Below are positions 37,158 through 46,073 of a stretch of 64,000 bases of DNA, in pieces; position 1 is the first letter of the stretch; each line of letters opens with the position of its first letter. The notes beneath the pieces are model-generated. The model saw nothing but the letters and a program-made list of their open reading frames with translations. It was not told the DNA's origin and made no database searches. The position numbers and the translations under genes were made by a program. This DNA is from Aurantibacillus circumpalustris (lineage in GTDB: Bacteria; Bacteroidota; Bacteroidia; B-17B0; Aurantibacillaceae). The DNA is taken from assembly GCF_029625215.1 (NCBI RefSeq), contig NZ_CP121197.1:124001-188000 (forward strand), written 5' to 3'.

Positions 37158-38294
37158 TTAGTTAAATGGATGAGTTGACACCACCTCAATGTTTTTCTTA
37201 ATTAATTTATTTATATCTTTTAAATAATTCATTTCTTCTTTCGCACAAAACGACATTGCTACTCCTGATGCGCCAGCTCTTCCAGTTCTACCAATACGGT
37301 GAACATAAGTTTCAGCTTGCTCAGGAATTTCGTAATTAATTACATGCGATAATTTATCTACATCAATTCCACGAGATGCAATATCTGTGGCTACTAATAT
37401 ACGAATTGTTCTGTTCTTAAAACCTTTTAATGCTCTTTCTCTTGCACCTTGCGATTTATTTCCATGAATTGCCGCTGCAGCAATACCCAAAGTAGCCAAA
37501 TCCTTCACAACCTTATCAGCACCATGTTTGGTACGGGTAAATACTAAAGCATGTTCAATATTATTACTCGATAAAACGTGTTTTAACAAACCGCGTTTAT
37601 TCTCTTTTTTAACATAATAAACCGATTGTTCTACCAAAGTTGTGGTAGAAGATACCGGATTAACAGCCACACTTACCGGATTAACCAAAATGGTATTAGC
37701 CAGTTTCATAATAGCCGGAGCTGCCGTAGCAGAGAAAAATAAAGTCTGACGTTTAGCAGGAATCTTAGTGATGATCTTTTTAATATCATTAATAAAACCC
37801 ATGTCCAACATACGATCTGCTTCGTCTAATACAAAGTGCTCGATGTTGTTTAGTTTTACGTACCCTTGATTCATTAAATCTAATAATCTACCTGGAGTAG
37901 CAACAATTACGTCAACCCCTCTGCGTAAATTATTTACTTGGTTTACCTGAGATACACCACCAAAAATGATGCAATGAGAAATACCTAAGTTTTTACCGTA
38001 TGCTGTAAAGTTTTCACTTATTTGAGAAACTAGTTCGCGGGTTGGAGCAAGGATAAGCGCTTTAACAGTGCCAGGACCTTGTCTTTGATTGCTTCTTTTA
38101 GCGTCTAATAATTGTAAGATTGGAAGAGCAAAAGCAGCCGTCTTACCGGTACCAGTTTGCGCGCAACCAAAAATATCTTTTCCTTCTAAAATATGGGGAA
38201 TCGCTTGTTCTTGAATAGGAGTGGGTTCTGTGTACCCTTTTTTGTCAAGTGCCATGACCAGTGGCTTAATTAGTCTTAAATTTGAAAATGTCAT
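37158..38294 (-). CDS. DEAD-box RNA helicase, RhlE-like
   Basis: A compact 378-residue helicase core without a C-terminal extension. It has a Q motif (GYTEPTPIQEQAIP), motif I CAQTGTGKT, motif Ia PTRELVSQ, DEADRMLDMG, FSATAA and HRIGRTGRAG. The core matches the RhlE branch. A minus-strand TATATTTG box about 140 bases upstream suggests a long leader, as in cold-induced helicase genes. The cold-shock protein gene follows it. Confidence 0.93.
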   Translation of the reverse strand: MTFSNLRLIKPLVMALDKKGYTEPTPIQEQAIPHILEGKDIFGCAQTGTGKTAAFALPILQLLDAKRSNQRQGPGTVKALILAPTRELVSQISENFTAYGKNLGISHCIIFGGVSQVNQVNNLRRGVDVIVATPGRLLDLMNQGYVKLNNIEHFVLDEADRMLDMGFINDIKKIITKIPAKRQTLFFSATAAPAIMKLANTILVNPVSVAVNPVSSTTTLVEQSVYYVKKENKRGLLKHVLSSNNIEHALVFTRTKHGADKVVKDLATLGIAAAAIHGNKSQGARERALKGFKNRTIRILVATDIASRGIDVDKLSHVINYEIPEQAETYVHRIGRTGRAGASGVAMSFCAKEEMNYLKDINKLIKKNIEVVSTHPFN

Positions 38295-38433
38295 TAAATT
38301 GTTTAATTCGTTTATTTTTTATTTTACACGTGATCTTTCATCACATCATTTTAATCTAAGAAAAGTGTAAAATTAATCGAATTGTAATCTGGGTGACACA
38401 AACAAGAAGTATACAATCTTCTAAAGAAGAGGA

Positions 38434-38441
38434 TACAAATA
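38434..38441 (-). promoter_or_regulatory. -7 box of the RhlE-like helicase gene
   Basis: On the minus strand TATATTTG matches TAnnTTTG. It lies 140 bases before the ATG at 38294, which predicts a leader of about 135 nt. No good -33 element is seen. Confidence 0.5.
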
Positions 38442-38537
38442 TACACAACTTATGAACATTAAGCTAGGATTATTTGGACAGAAGTCTAATCAACTGGTAA
38501 TCAGAGTATAATAATACAGAAGAAATTAAAGAAATAG

Positions 38538-38734
38538 GTTCTTTCAGGTTTTTTGGGCGCCCGGGCGGGCTGCTTCGGGCTCCGCTAAGCACAAGCTGGC
38601 TAAACAAGCCAACGGCTTGCTTCCCTGCTCCGGTTTTTTTTAGCGATAAAAGAGGCATCGCTAAAAAAGAACTAAACCCTTTGCATACTTGGCGCGAAAT
38701 CTCCCAATTCCGTCTCAATCCCTCAAGCTAGAAC
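38538..38734 (-). repeat. GC-rich structured dispersed element
   Basis: A roughly 200-base block with GC content far above its surroundings. Read on the minus strand it begins TAGCTTGAGGGATTGAG and passes through CGCGCCAAGTATGCAAAG. It contains a perfect 8-bp hairpin (TTAGCGAT/ATCGCTAA, 38640-38664) and then GCGGAGCCCGAAGCAGCCC and GCCCGGGCGCCC before GAAAGAA. The order resembles a non-coding repeat common in Flavobacteriia, from memory of such genomes. An 82-codon frame inside it is not credible. Confidence 0.6.
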
Positions 38735-39038
38735 CGGCAATCATCTTCGTATATGATTCATCGTTTCCAGCACGGATTTTTAAAAAAATGTTGAATTTAT
38801 TTCTGCATTTGTCTTCCATATTACAAAAGAAGGGCAGTTTTGCGGGTTGGTAGTTTAGGGTAGGCGGTTTATTCAAGAGTTGAGATTTACTAACAACCGA
38901 TTGAAAATGCGTTTTGTAAACATCAGATGTATAACCAACAAAGGGCGACCAATTAACTTTAGTTGGAAATTTGTTTTGGGCGTCAATCGTTAAGTTTAAA
39001 CACACAAAGCAAATCGCTATACAAATTCTGGTTTTCAT
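38715..39038 (-). CDS. Small secreted protein of an uncharacterised Bacteroidota family
   Basis: A signal peptide (MKTRICIAICFVCLNLTIDA) precedes about 87 residues with a conserved-looking core, AKLPFFCNMEDKCRN and FLKIRAGNDESYTKMI. I recall similar LPFFCKME...FRLG proteins in many Bacteroidota, all without a known function. The ATG at 39038 lies one base after the stop of the T9SS protein gene, so the two are coupled. The last residues (GSSLRD) fall in the GC-rich element, which may have replaced the original 3' end. Confidence 0.65.
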   Translation of the reverse strand: MKTRICIAICFVCLNLTIDAQNKFPTKVNWSPFVGYTSDVYKTHFQSVVSKSQLLNKPPTLNYQPAKLPFFCNMEDKCRNKFNIFLKIRAGNDESYTKMIAGSSLRD

Positions 39039-39039
39039 C

Positions 39040-41202
39040 TTAATCCATTTTAATAATTTTCCGAGTGTAAACCACTTCTCCAAAGTTGAGTTGAATAAAA
39101 TAAATTCCTTCTTTAAGATGACTTACGGAAAGTATGCTATTGCCTTTTTGAAAATCTTGCGAAAGAATAAGTTTTCCTAATTGATCGTAGAGTTTCACCA
39201 AAGCAGCGTGTTGCAATTCTAAATGAAGATTTTCATTAAGTGGATTAGGATAAATACGAAAGTTTGAGTTTAAATTTTCATTAATGCCAGTACAATTAGA
39301 ATAAATAACACTAACGGTTTTTGAATTGTTGCATCCTGTTAAAGTATTCGTACCAGCAACTGAAAAAACACTGCTAGCGTTTATTGAAACTGAAATAGTT
39401 GGTGTAAGTTGTGTGGTACTCCAACTATAAGTGGAAGCGCCAGAAACAGTAAGGGTGGCAGATTGCCCCGGACAAACCGTTGCTGGTTGTGCGGTAACAA
39501 CAAGTGAAGGGTTAGCATTAACAGTAAGCACAAAACCTGCTCGCGTTCCATCTGCCGTGCAAGTTGCCGCCGCCGCATAATAGGTATAAGTGCCGGCGCT
39601 TAAGGTAGGGGTAACCAACACAGAGCCTGAACCAATGGAACTGCTTGCTGTGTTAGACGCATACCAGGTAATAGCTGCAGTACTCATGGCTGTAATGCTC
39701 GTATTCTGACCACTACAAATGTTTTTGTTTTGCTCACAAGTATTGCCATAGGGAACATCAAGACAAGTAGACAGTTTACAAACAAATACATCTAAAGTAC
39801 CGTTAGAAGTGAGATTATAAACGGATGGCCCGGGATCAAAATCGGCAGTTAATGAAAAACTGCCTGTAAAATAAACCGAACCTGTATTGTCTAACCATAA
39901 ATCACGAGCACCGTCAAATGAAGGACCTCCAAGTTGTTTAGCATCTATAAAATTACCGGTATCATCCAACTCTAGTAGAAAAATGTCTGTACCACCAACT
40001 GACGTGAGGCTATAAGTGGCTGGCCCGGGATCAAAATCGACACTTAAACTAAACGACCCCATGGCAAATAACGTGTTATTTTTATCGATACAAATTCCAG
40101 TCATAATTTCAGTACTTGGACCACCCACCTGTTTGCCCCATAAAAAATTACCTCCGGCATCCAGTTTAATAACAATAGCATCATTCATACCTAAAGAGTT
40201 GAGTGTGTAACTGCCAATGCCTGGGTCAACATCTACGGTACCTGTAAAAGACCCACCTAAATACAAATTGTTAAGAGTATCCAACGTGAGCAATGACAGT
40301 CCAGTCTTATCAGGTGAAGCGTTTCCAAAAGATACCGCCCAGATGAAATTACTGGCTGGGTCTAGTTTTAGCACGTAAGAGTCACCATAGATCGTAGTGA
40401 TTGCAGTAAGTGAAAAACTTCCGGGCCCAGGATTAAAATCTACGCTCCCTCTGAACAAACCCGTAAGCAAAATATTATTTGCGCTATCAAATTCTATATA
40501 TTCAAAAAAGTCGTGCAAAGATCCACCATAACGTAATGCCCACAATAAAAGCCCATTATTTGAAAATTTACATACAAAAACATCGTTTCCACCATTCGAA
40601 GTCAGTGGAAAATTCCCAGCACCCGGATCAAAATCAACAGTACCCATAAAACTCCCGCAAACAATAAAATTTCCCGCGGCATCGTATTTTATAATGGGGT
40701 TACTAACATATAGGCCTGTAGTATATAAAAAACCGGAAATGAAATTTCCTGAGGGATCTAGTTTATTGTATATGGTTTGTGTTATCCCAGTGGTTCCAAC
40801 CGTATACTGCCCACTACCCGGATCAAGATCAGCTGTTCCAGTTATTATTCCTGCCATCCAAATATTCTGTTGAGGATCAAGACAAAGCGAAGTCAGTTGA
40901 CCACCACCACTTGATTCCAGGTTGAGTTGTACCCCCCAAAGAAAATTTCCTGCAGGATCAAATTTCAAAACATAAAGATCTTGTCCCGCCGCAGTAAGAG
41001 TATATACAGAGGGTCCGGGATCAAAATCCACCGTCCCTGAAAAAGTTCCTGCTGTGTACCAATTTCCACATTGGTCGGTTACAATGGGCCAACCCAAGTC
41101 ATGGTAAGGTCCACCAAAAGAAACGGCTTTGTTTAATACGAGTGGTTGGGAAAAACCAGAAATTGAAATAAGAAGGACTATTAAAGTAAATAGACTTTTC
41201 AT
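39040..41202 (-). CDS. T9SS type-A secreted protein with seven SBBP-like repeats
   Basis: A signal peptide (MKSLFTLIVLLISISGFSQ) is followed by seven repeats of about 55-60 residues. Each has the pattern xVDFDPGxxxYxLTSxG, DxFVxKLDxxGNFLW (for example VDFDPGPSVY, ADLDPGSGQY, VDVDPGIGSY). Seven units suggest a closed seven-bladed beta-propeller. Two Ig-like domains follow (AITWYASNTASS, SYSWSTTQLTPTISV). The C-terminal type-A sorting domain is FRIYPNPLNENLHLEL, LYDQLGKLIL and GIYFIQL. It is predicted to be exported by T9SS and attached to the surface. Ligand unknown. Confidence 0.88.
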   Translation of the reverse strand: MKSLFTLIVLLISISGFSQPLVLNKAVSFGGPYHDLGWPIVTDQCGNWYTAGTFSGTVDFDPGPSVYTLTAAGQDLYVLKFDPAGNFLWGVQLNLESSGGGQLTSLCLDPQQNIWMAGIITGTADLDPGSGQYTVGTTGITQTIYNKLDPSGNFISGFLYTTGLYVSNPIIKYDAAGNFIVCGSFMGTVDFDPGAGNFPLTSNGGNDVFVCKFSNNGLLLWALRYGGSLHDFFEYIEFDSANNILLTGLFRGSVDFNPGPGSFSLTAITTIYGDSYVLKLDPASNFIWAVSFGNASPDKTGLSLLTLDTLNNLYLGGSFTGTVDVDPGIGSYTLNSLGMNDAIVIKLDAGGNFLWGKQVGGPSTEIMTGICIDKNNTLFAMGSFSLSVDFDPGPATYSLTSVGGTDIFLLELDDTGNFIDAKQLGGPSFDGARDLWLDNTGSVYFTGSFSLTADFDPGPSVYNLTSNGTLDVFVCKLSTCLDVPYGNTCEQNKNICSGQNTSITAMSTAAITWYASNTASSSIGSGSVLVTPTLSAGTYTYYAAAATCTADGTRAGFVLTVNANPSLVVTAQPATVCPGQSATLTVSGASTYSWSTTQLTPTISVSINASSVFSVAGTNTLTGCNNSKTVSVIYSNCTGINENLNSNFRIYPNPLNENLHLELQHAALVKLYDQLGKLILSQDFQKGNSILSVSHLKEGIYFIQLNFGEVVYTRKIIKMD

Positions 41203-41288
41203 GGGTTCAGGTTAACAGATGACTATATCGAAGATAATGAAAAAACATGTACCCACTTTAAATAAGATTCCTCTCTTTCAGAAAATCT

Positions 41289-43904
41289 TTACCCCCCTCT
41301 CTCCTTTTCCAAATAAGAATGTACTACATCAATGGCATTATCAATCACATCACTTAAAGCTACAATGTACGCCCCGGGCTTTGCCAGTGTAAATGCATGC
41401 TTCAAGGCTTCAACTTCTTTTGGAATGTATTCGTAGGATTTTTTCTTGTCGTGTTGTTTGATGCCTTCAAATAATAAGTCCACAATCTCTTGCGCTTGTC
41501 TGCCACGTAAAAATTTATCCTGACGAATAATAATGTGGTCAAACATTTCTGCCGAAATCCTTCCCATTTCTCGAATGTCCTCATCGCGTCTATCTCCTGT
41601 ACCAGTGATAATGCCAATTTTTAAAGGAGATTCAATAGAAGTCAAAAATTCTTTAATGCCTTTAAATCCATCCGGGTTGTGCGCAAAATCAATCAGTACT
41701 TTGTAATCTTTAAAATCGAACACATTCATTCGTCCAGGTGTTTGGGCTGCAGAAGGAATAAAGGTTTCAAGGTTCGTTTTAATGTCTTCTATTTGAAATC
41801 CATAAACATAAGATGCCAGAGTTGCCGCAAGTACATTTGAAATCATAAAGGATACTTTTCCGCCAAACGTTAGTGGTATATTAATTACCTTATCGATTCT
41901 AAACTTCCATTCTCCTTTTTTGATGGTGATAAAACCGTTTTCGTAGATAGCTGCAATGCCTCCTTTTTTGCAATGTTCTTTTATTATTTTATTATTTTCA
42001 TCTAAACTGAAATAGGCAACATTACAATCGGCGTTTTTCCCAAGCAGCACACAATATTCATTATCAGCATTAAGAACTGCGTAACCATCGCGTTTCACAC
42101 TTTTCACCACAACGCCTTTTACATTGGCCATGTCTTTCAAGGTATTAATATCCGAAAGTCCCATGTGATCTTCCTGAATATTTGTCACAACGGCCACATC
42201 GCACCTTCCAAAACCCAATCCTGAGCGTAAAATACCACCACGCGCTGTTTCAAGCACTGCAAACTCAACGGTAGGATCTTTTAAAATAAATTCGGCACTT
42301 ATCGGACCCGTTGTATCTCCCTTAGTAAGCATGGAATTTTGCACGTAAATTCCATCAGATGTTGTAAACCCAACACGGTAACCATTATTTTTTACAATGT
42401 GTGCAATCAATCGTGTTGTAGTAGTTTTTCCATTTGTGCCTGTAACCGCGATAATTGGAATACGGCAATCTTTCCCTGGAGGATAAAGCATATCAATTAC
42501 TGGTGCCGCAACATTTCTAGGTAAGCCAACCGCAGGTGCAAGGTGCATTCTAAATCCAGGAGCGGCGTTTACTTCAAGAACAACACCACCAGTAGATTCA
42601 AGCGGCTCACTTAAATTAGTTGCCATTATGTCGATACCACAAATATCTAATCCAATTACTCGTGAAATACGTTCGCAATAAAAAATATTGGTCGGGTGCA
42701 TGATGTCTGTAATGTCCGTAGAAGTTCCGCCAGTACTAAGGTTGGCGGTGCCTTTCAAATAACATTTTTCATTTTTTTTAGGGACAGTTGCTAAGGTATA
42801 CTTGTATTTGGCTATTTGATCAAGTGTTTCTTTATCGATGGTTATTTCGGTTAAAACGTTTTCATGTCCGTAACCCCTGCGCGGATCATTATTTTCAGTA
42901 TCAATGAGTTGTTGCAGAGTTGATTTACCGTCACCAATCACATGGGCTGGCTCTCTTAACGCAGCAGCGATAAAACGGTTATTAATTACCAATACTCTAA
43001 AATCAAATCCCTGAATAAATTTTTCTACAATTATACGGTACGAATATTTTTTGGCATGATGAAAAGCTTCAATCGCCTCTTCTTCGGTTTTTACGTTGAT
43101 GGTGGCTCCTTTACCATGATTGCCGTCTAAAGGCTTAAACACCAATGGAAATTTCACATAGTCAATCACTTCTTTAACTTGTTCGAGTTGACTGATACAC
43201 ATGCCTTTCGCAACTGGAATAGCTGCTTCCTCAAGCATTCTTTTGGTTTCATCTTTATTACTTGCCAAATCTACGGCAATAGAACTGGTTCTATCTGTCA
43301 TAGTAGCTCTGAAGCGTACCTGATTTTTACCGTAACCTAGTTGAATTAAAGATTCTTTATTCAAACGGATGTAAGGAATATTTCTAGCAACAGCTTCATC
43401 TACAATAGATCCTGTGCTAGGCCCAAAGCGCACTCTTTCGCGCATTTTACGCATATCAATTATATCAGTAGTTAAATCGTATTCCTTTGCATCCACAATA
43501 GATTGGGCAATTGCCACGGCAGCCTTTGCAGCAAAAACCCCAACGTTTTCCTCCATGTATGAAAATACAACGTTGTAAATACCTGTAGCCCCAGTTCCAC
43601 GAGTTCTCCCGAATCCTACTTCCATACCGGCGAGAGTTTGAATTTCTAATGCAATGTGTTCAATCACATGTCCCATCCAGGTTCCTTCTTCAACCCTTTC
43701 AAAAAAACCACCCTCGTAATCCTTAGAACAACGATGGCTAACCATTGTAGGAAACATCTTTTTTAAACGCTCTAAAAAACCAGGAATCTTGTTTGTTGGT
43801 GATTGCTCCAATTCTTGCAGATCTAATTTCATTACGATCAATTTTTTGCGATAATTAGACCAATAATTCGGGCCCCTGAGGGTTTTAATTTCGATGATTT
43901 GCAT
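41289..43904 (-). CDS. cphA: Cyanophycin synthetase
   Basis: Builds multi-L-arginyl-poly-L-aspartate from Asp, Arg and ATP. The N-terminal domain (about 1-160) is conserved (EGGFFERVEEGTWMGHVIEH, RTRGTGATGIYNVVF). An ATP-grasp domain follows with FPLVFKPLDGNHGKG and VVLEVNAAPGFRMH. The C-terminal Mur-ligase-like domain has VTGTNGKTTTTRLI near residue 490, ETARGGILRSGLGF, NIQEDHMG, DFAHNPDG and TGTGDRRDEDI. The 871 residues match cyanobacterial CphA. It is divergent from cyanophycinase with 154 bases between them. Confidence 0.95.
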   Translation of the reverse strand: MQIIEIKTLRGPNYWSNYRKKLIVMKLDLQELEQSPTNKIPGFLERLKKMFPTMVSHRCSKDYEGGFFERVEEGTWMGHVIEHIALEIQTLAGMEVGFGRTRGTGATGIYNVVFSYMEENVGVFAAKAAVAIAQSIVDAKEYDLTTDIIDMRKMRERVRFGPSTGSIVDEAVARNIPYIRLNKESLIQLGYGKNQVRFRATMTDRTSSIAVDLASNKDETKRMLEEAAIPVAKGMCISQLEQVKEVIDYVKFPLVFKPLDGNHGKGATINVKTEEEAIEAFHHAKKYSYRIIVEKFIQGFDFRVLVINNRFIAAALREPAHVIGDGKSTLQQLIDTENNDPRRGYGHENVLTEITIDKETLDQIAKYKYTLATVPKKNEKCYLKGTANLSTGGTSTDITDIMHPTNIFYCERISRVIGLDICGIDIMATNLSEPLESTGGVVLEVNAAPGFRMHLAPAVGLPRNVAAPVIDMLYPPGKDCRIPIIAVTGTNGKTTTTRLIAHIVKNNGYRVGFTTSDGIYVQNSMLTKGDTTGPISAEFILKDPTVEFAVLETARGGILRSGLGFGRCDVAVVTNIQEDHMGLSDINTLKDMANVKGVVVKSVKRDGYAVLNADNEYCVLLGKNADCNVAYFSLDENNKIIKEHCKKGGIAAIYENGFITIKKGEWKFRIDKVINIPLTFGGKVSFMISNVLAATLASYVYGFQIEDIKTNLETFIPSAAQTPGRMNVFDFKDYKVLIDFAHNPDGFKGIKEFLTSIESPLKIGIITGTGDRRDEDIREMGRISAEMFDHIIIRQDKFLRGRQAQEIVDLLFEGIKQHDKKKSYEYIPKEVEALKHAFTLAKPGAYIVALSDVIDNAIDVVHSYLEKERGG

Positions 43905-44019
43905 AAGAAATAGATTGATTATGGATCAATGTAGGATTTGTTTTTAATTTAAACAAGGGTGTGTTTAAAATAAGATGATAAGTGAAATGCAAGAACGCAG
44001 TAGATAAAAATAATTCAAT

Positions 44020-44027
44020 TAGTTTTG
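44020..44027 (+). promoter_or_regulatory. -7 box of cphB
   Basis: TAGTTTTG matches TAnnTTTG and lies 39 bases before the cyanophycinase ATG, in the divergent cphA-cphB intergenic region. No clear matching box for cphA is seen on the other strand. Confidence 0.5.
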
Positions 44028-44058
44028 TTCGATAGATTTAAACACAATACTACTAAGT

Positions 44059-44943
44059 ATGATTAAGCCAAAAGGGAGATTAATAATTATTGGAGGATGC
44101 GTTGATAAAGGAAGTTTTACGAGCGGCCCTGAAGAAAATACACCACAAAATTTAAAGTTTTTTGAAAAAGGAATTTTAAAACGTATGATCACAGAATCTT
44201 TGAATGGCGATCATTCTAAAATTGAAATTATAACAACAGCCAGTTCTATTCCAAAAGAAGTTGGAGAAGAATACATTGACGCCTTTAAACAACTAGGCAT
44301 TACAGATGCACAAGTACTTGACATACGTACCCGGGAAGAGGCAAATGATCCGGCAAATATAGAGCGTTTGAGAAAAGCCGACATCGTAATGTTTACTGGA
44401 GGAGATCAATTACGTTTAACTTCTATTTTTGGAGGTACACAATTTCATCATTTATTACTAGAACGTTACGAAAACGAACATTTTGTTATTTCAGGAACCT
44501 CAGCAGGCGCTGCTGCAAGCTCTAATAACATGATTTATCAAGGCAGTAGCACTGAAGCCTTATTAAAAGGAGAAGTGAAAATTACAGGCGGTTTAGGTTT
44601 TATTAATAATGTTATTATTGATACACACTTCGTAAGGCGTGGGCGCATTGGTCGCTTGATGTATGCTTGTGCCAGCAATCCGATAAATCTTGGCATTGGT
44701 TTAGGAGAAGATACCGGCTTATTAATTAAGGATGGGCATTCTATGGAGGCCATCGGATCAGGGTTAGTTATTCTTGTGGATGGTACGCACATGCGTCATA
44801 CAAATATTACCGATGTGCAAATGGGCGAACCTGTATCTATTGAGAATTTAGCGGTTAATGTCTTGTCTTTTGGAGATAAGTTTGATCTTAAAACAAAGAC
44901 CATGAATTTTCATGACATCATTAAAACTGCTGAGGCAGAATAA
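44059..44943 (+). CDS. cphB: Cyanophycinase
   Basis: An S51-family exopeptidase that cleaves cyanophycin to beta-Asp-Arg dipeptides. It has GRLIIIGGCVDKG at the N-terminus, MFTGGDQLRLTSIF, and the nucleophile Ser near residue 147 in ISGTSAGAAASSN. DTHFVRRGRIGRLMYA and GIGLGEDTGLLI are also conserved. No signal peptide is present, so it acts in the cytoplasm on intracellular polymer, as in CphB rather than secreted CphE. Divergent from cphA and convergent with the isoaspartyl peptidase. Confidence 0.95.
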   Translation: MIKPKGRLIIIGGCVDKGSFTSGPEENTPQNLKFFEKGILKRMITESLNGDHSKIEIITTASSIPKEVGEEYIDAFKQLGITDAQVLDIRTREEANDPANIERLRKADIVMFTGGDQLRLTSIFGGTQFHHLLLERYENEHFVISGTSAGAAASSNNMIYQGSSTEALLKGEVKITGGLGFINNVIIDTHFVRRGRIGRLMYACASNPINLGIGLGEDTGLLIKDGHSMEAIGSGLVILVDGTHMRHTNITDVQMGEPVSIENLAVNVLSFGDKFDLKTKTMNFHDIIKTAEAE

Positions 44944-44957
44944 TTTTGTAAAAGCCT

Positions 44958-45890
44958 TTAGTCGTTGTAAATTCCGATAAATGGTTTTTCGCCTTCTTTT
45001 AGTGAAGCTCTATACATGCCTTCAGAATTGAAAGGAAATTCAATGTTTCCTTTGGTATCAAGAGCTATTAAACCTCCTTCTCCACCTATTTCTACTAGTT
45101 TCTTTTTAACTACAAGCTCACACGCTTCTTTTAATGAAAGTCCTTTATACTCAATAAGACACGAAATGTCGTACGCCACAACCGAACGGATAAAAAATTC
45201 TCCATGTCCTGTGCAAGAAATAGCGCAGGTTTTATTATTGGCATATGTTCCTGCTCCAATAATAGGGGTGTCACCCACCCGACCATGTTTTTTGTTCGTC
45301 ATTCCTCCAGTACTCGTTCCAGCTGCAAGGTTTCCATGAACATCTAAGGCGACAGCACCAACAGTGCCAAATTTTTTATCGTCTGGCAAAGTGTGATCCA
45401 TTACTATACTGTCGCTCTTTAAAGCCTGTTGTAATTGATCGTAACGTAATTGCACAAAAAAGTAGTCGTCGGGCATAAATACAGCATTTGTTTTTTTTGC
45501 AAATTCAATTGCTCCAGATCCAGCAAGCAGCACATGCTCTGATTGCTCCATAACGGATCGAGCTAAACTTATTGGATTTTTGATGTTTTGAACACCAGCC
45601 ACAGCCCCAGCGCTTAAATCTAAACCGTTCATAATAGAGGCATCCATTTCATGTTTACCATTATGCGTAAAAACCGCCCCTTTTCCGGCATTAAACAAAG
45701 GATTATCTTCTAATGTCCGAATTGCAGTTTCTACTGCTTCAAAACTAGCACCCCCCTTTTTAAGGATTGCTTCTCCGGAAAATATAGCTGATTTTAGACC
45801 TTCTTGGTAAGCAATTTCTTTTTCAGGAGTCATAGAAGAGCGAAGTATTGTGCCTGCTCCACCGTGTATGGCAATGGCGAATTTATTCAT
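44958..45890 (-). CDS. iaaA: Isoaspartyl peptidase / L-asparaginase (Ntn hydrolase)
   Basis: An autoprocessing Thr hydrolase. It has FAIAIHGGAGTILRS at the N-terminus, NPLFNAGKGAVFTHNG, MDASIMNG, and the cleavage site with nucleophile Thr near residue 175 in FGTVGAVALDVHGN. AAGTSTGGMTNKKHGRVGD and a CTGHGEFFIR segment follow. Plant-type enzymes of this family hydrolyse isoaspartyl dipeptides, including beta-Asp-Arg from cyanophycin. Position beside cphB strongly suggests it completes degradation to Asp and Arg. Stops of the two convergent genes are 14 bases apart. Confidence 0.93.
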   Translation of the reverse strand: MNKFAIAIHGGAGTILRSSMTPEKEIAYQEGLKSAIFSGEAILKKGGASFEAVETAIRTLEDNPLFNAGKGAVFTHNGKHEMDASIMNGLDLSAGAVAGVQNIKNPISLARSVMEQSEHVLLAGSGAIEFAKKTNAVFMPDDYFFVQLRYDQLQQALKSDSIVMDHTLPDDKKFGTVGAVALDVHGNLAAGTSTGGMTNKKHGRVGDTPIIGAGTYANNKTCAISCTGHGEFFIRSVVAYDISCLIEYKGLSLKEACELVVKKKLVEIGGEGGLIALDTKGNIEFPFNSEGMYRASLKEGEKPFIGIYND

Positions 45891-46045
45891 AACGGGATAA
45901 AGGTATCAAATATTGCCAAAGTCTTTTATCCGTGTTCACTTATTAACTCCCAGAACATAACTTATTTGAATCTTGCAGACCAATCAATTGGACATTATTT
46001 TTTAGTGATTTAAGTATTAATCAAAGCTTTATGAACAAAAATGTA

Positions 46046-46053
46046 TATATTTG
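46046..46053 (+). promoter_or_regulatory. -7 box of the DUF6089 gene
   Basis: TATATTTG is an exact consensus match 21 bases before the ATG at 46074. Because this box lies after the in-frame ATG at 46041, transcription from it would begin too late for that codon, so the downstream ATG is favoured. Confidence 0.7.
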
Positions 46054-46073
46054 AGGCTTGTGAAAATTGCCGA

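Noticed and set aside
37145-37160. AAAGCACCGTGCTTT palindrome at the helicase stop as a terminator
   Set aside because: It has a very short loop and no T-tract on either strand. The cold-shock gene downstream would be cut off if it terminated.
38470-38718. 82-codon minus-strand frame in the GC-rich element
   Set aside because: No signal or domain, and composition reflects the structured repeat.
45016-45339. 107-codon plus-strand frame opposite the isoaspartyl peptidase
   Set aside because: Antisense to a conserved Ntn-hydrolase region, with no independent support.
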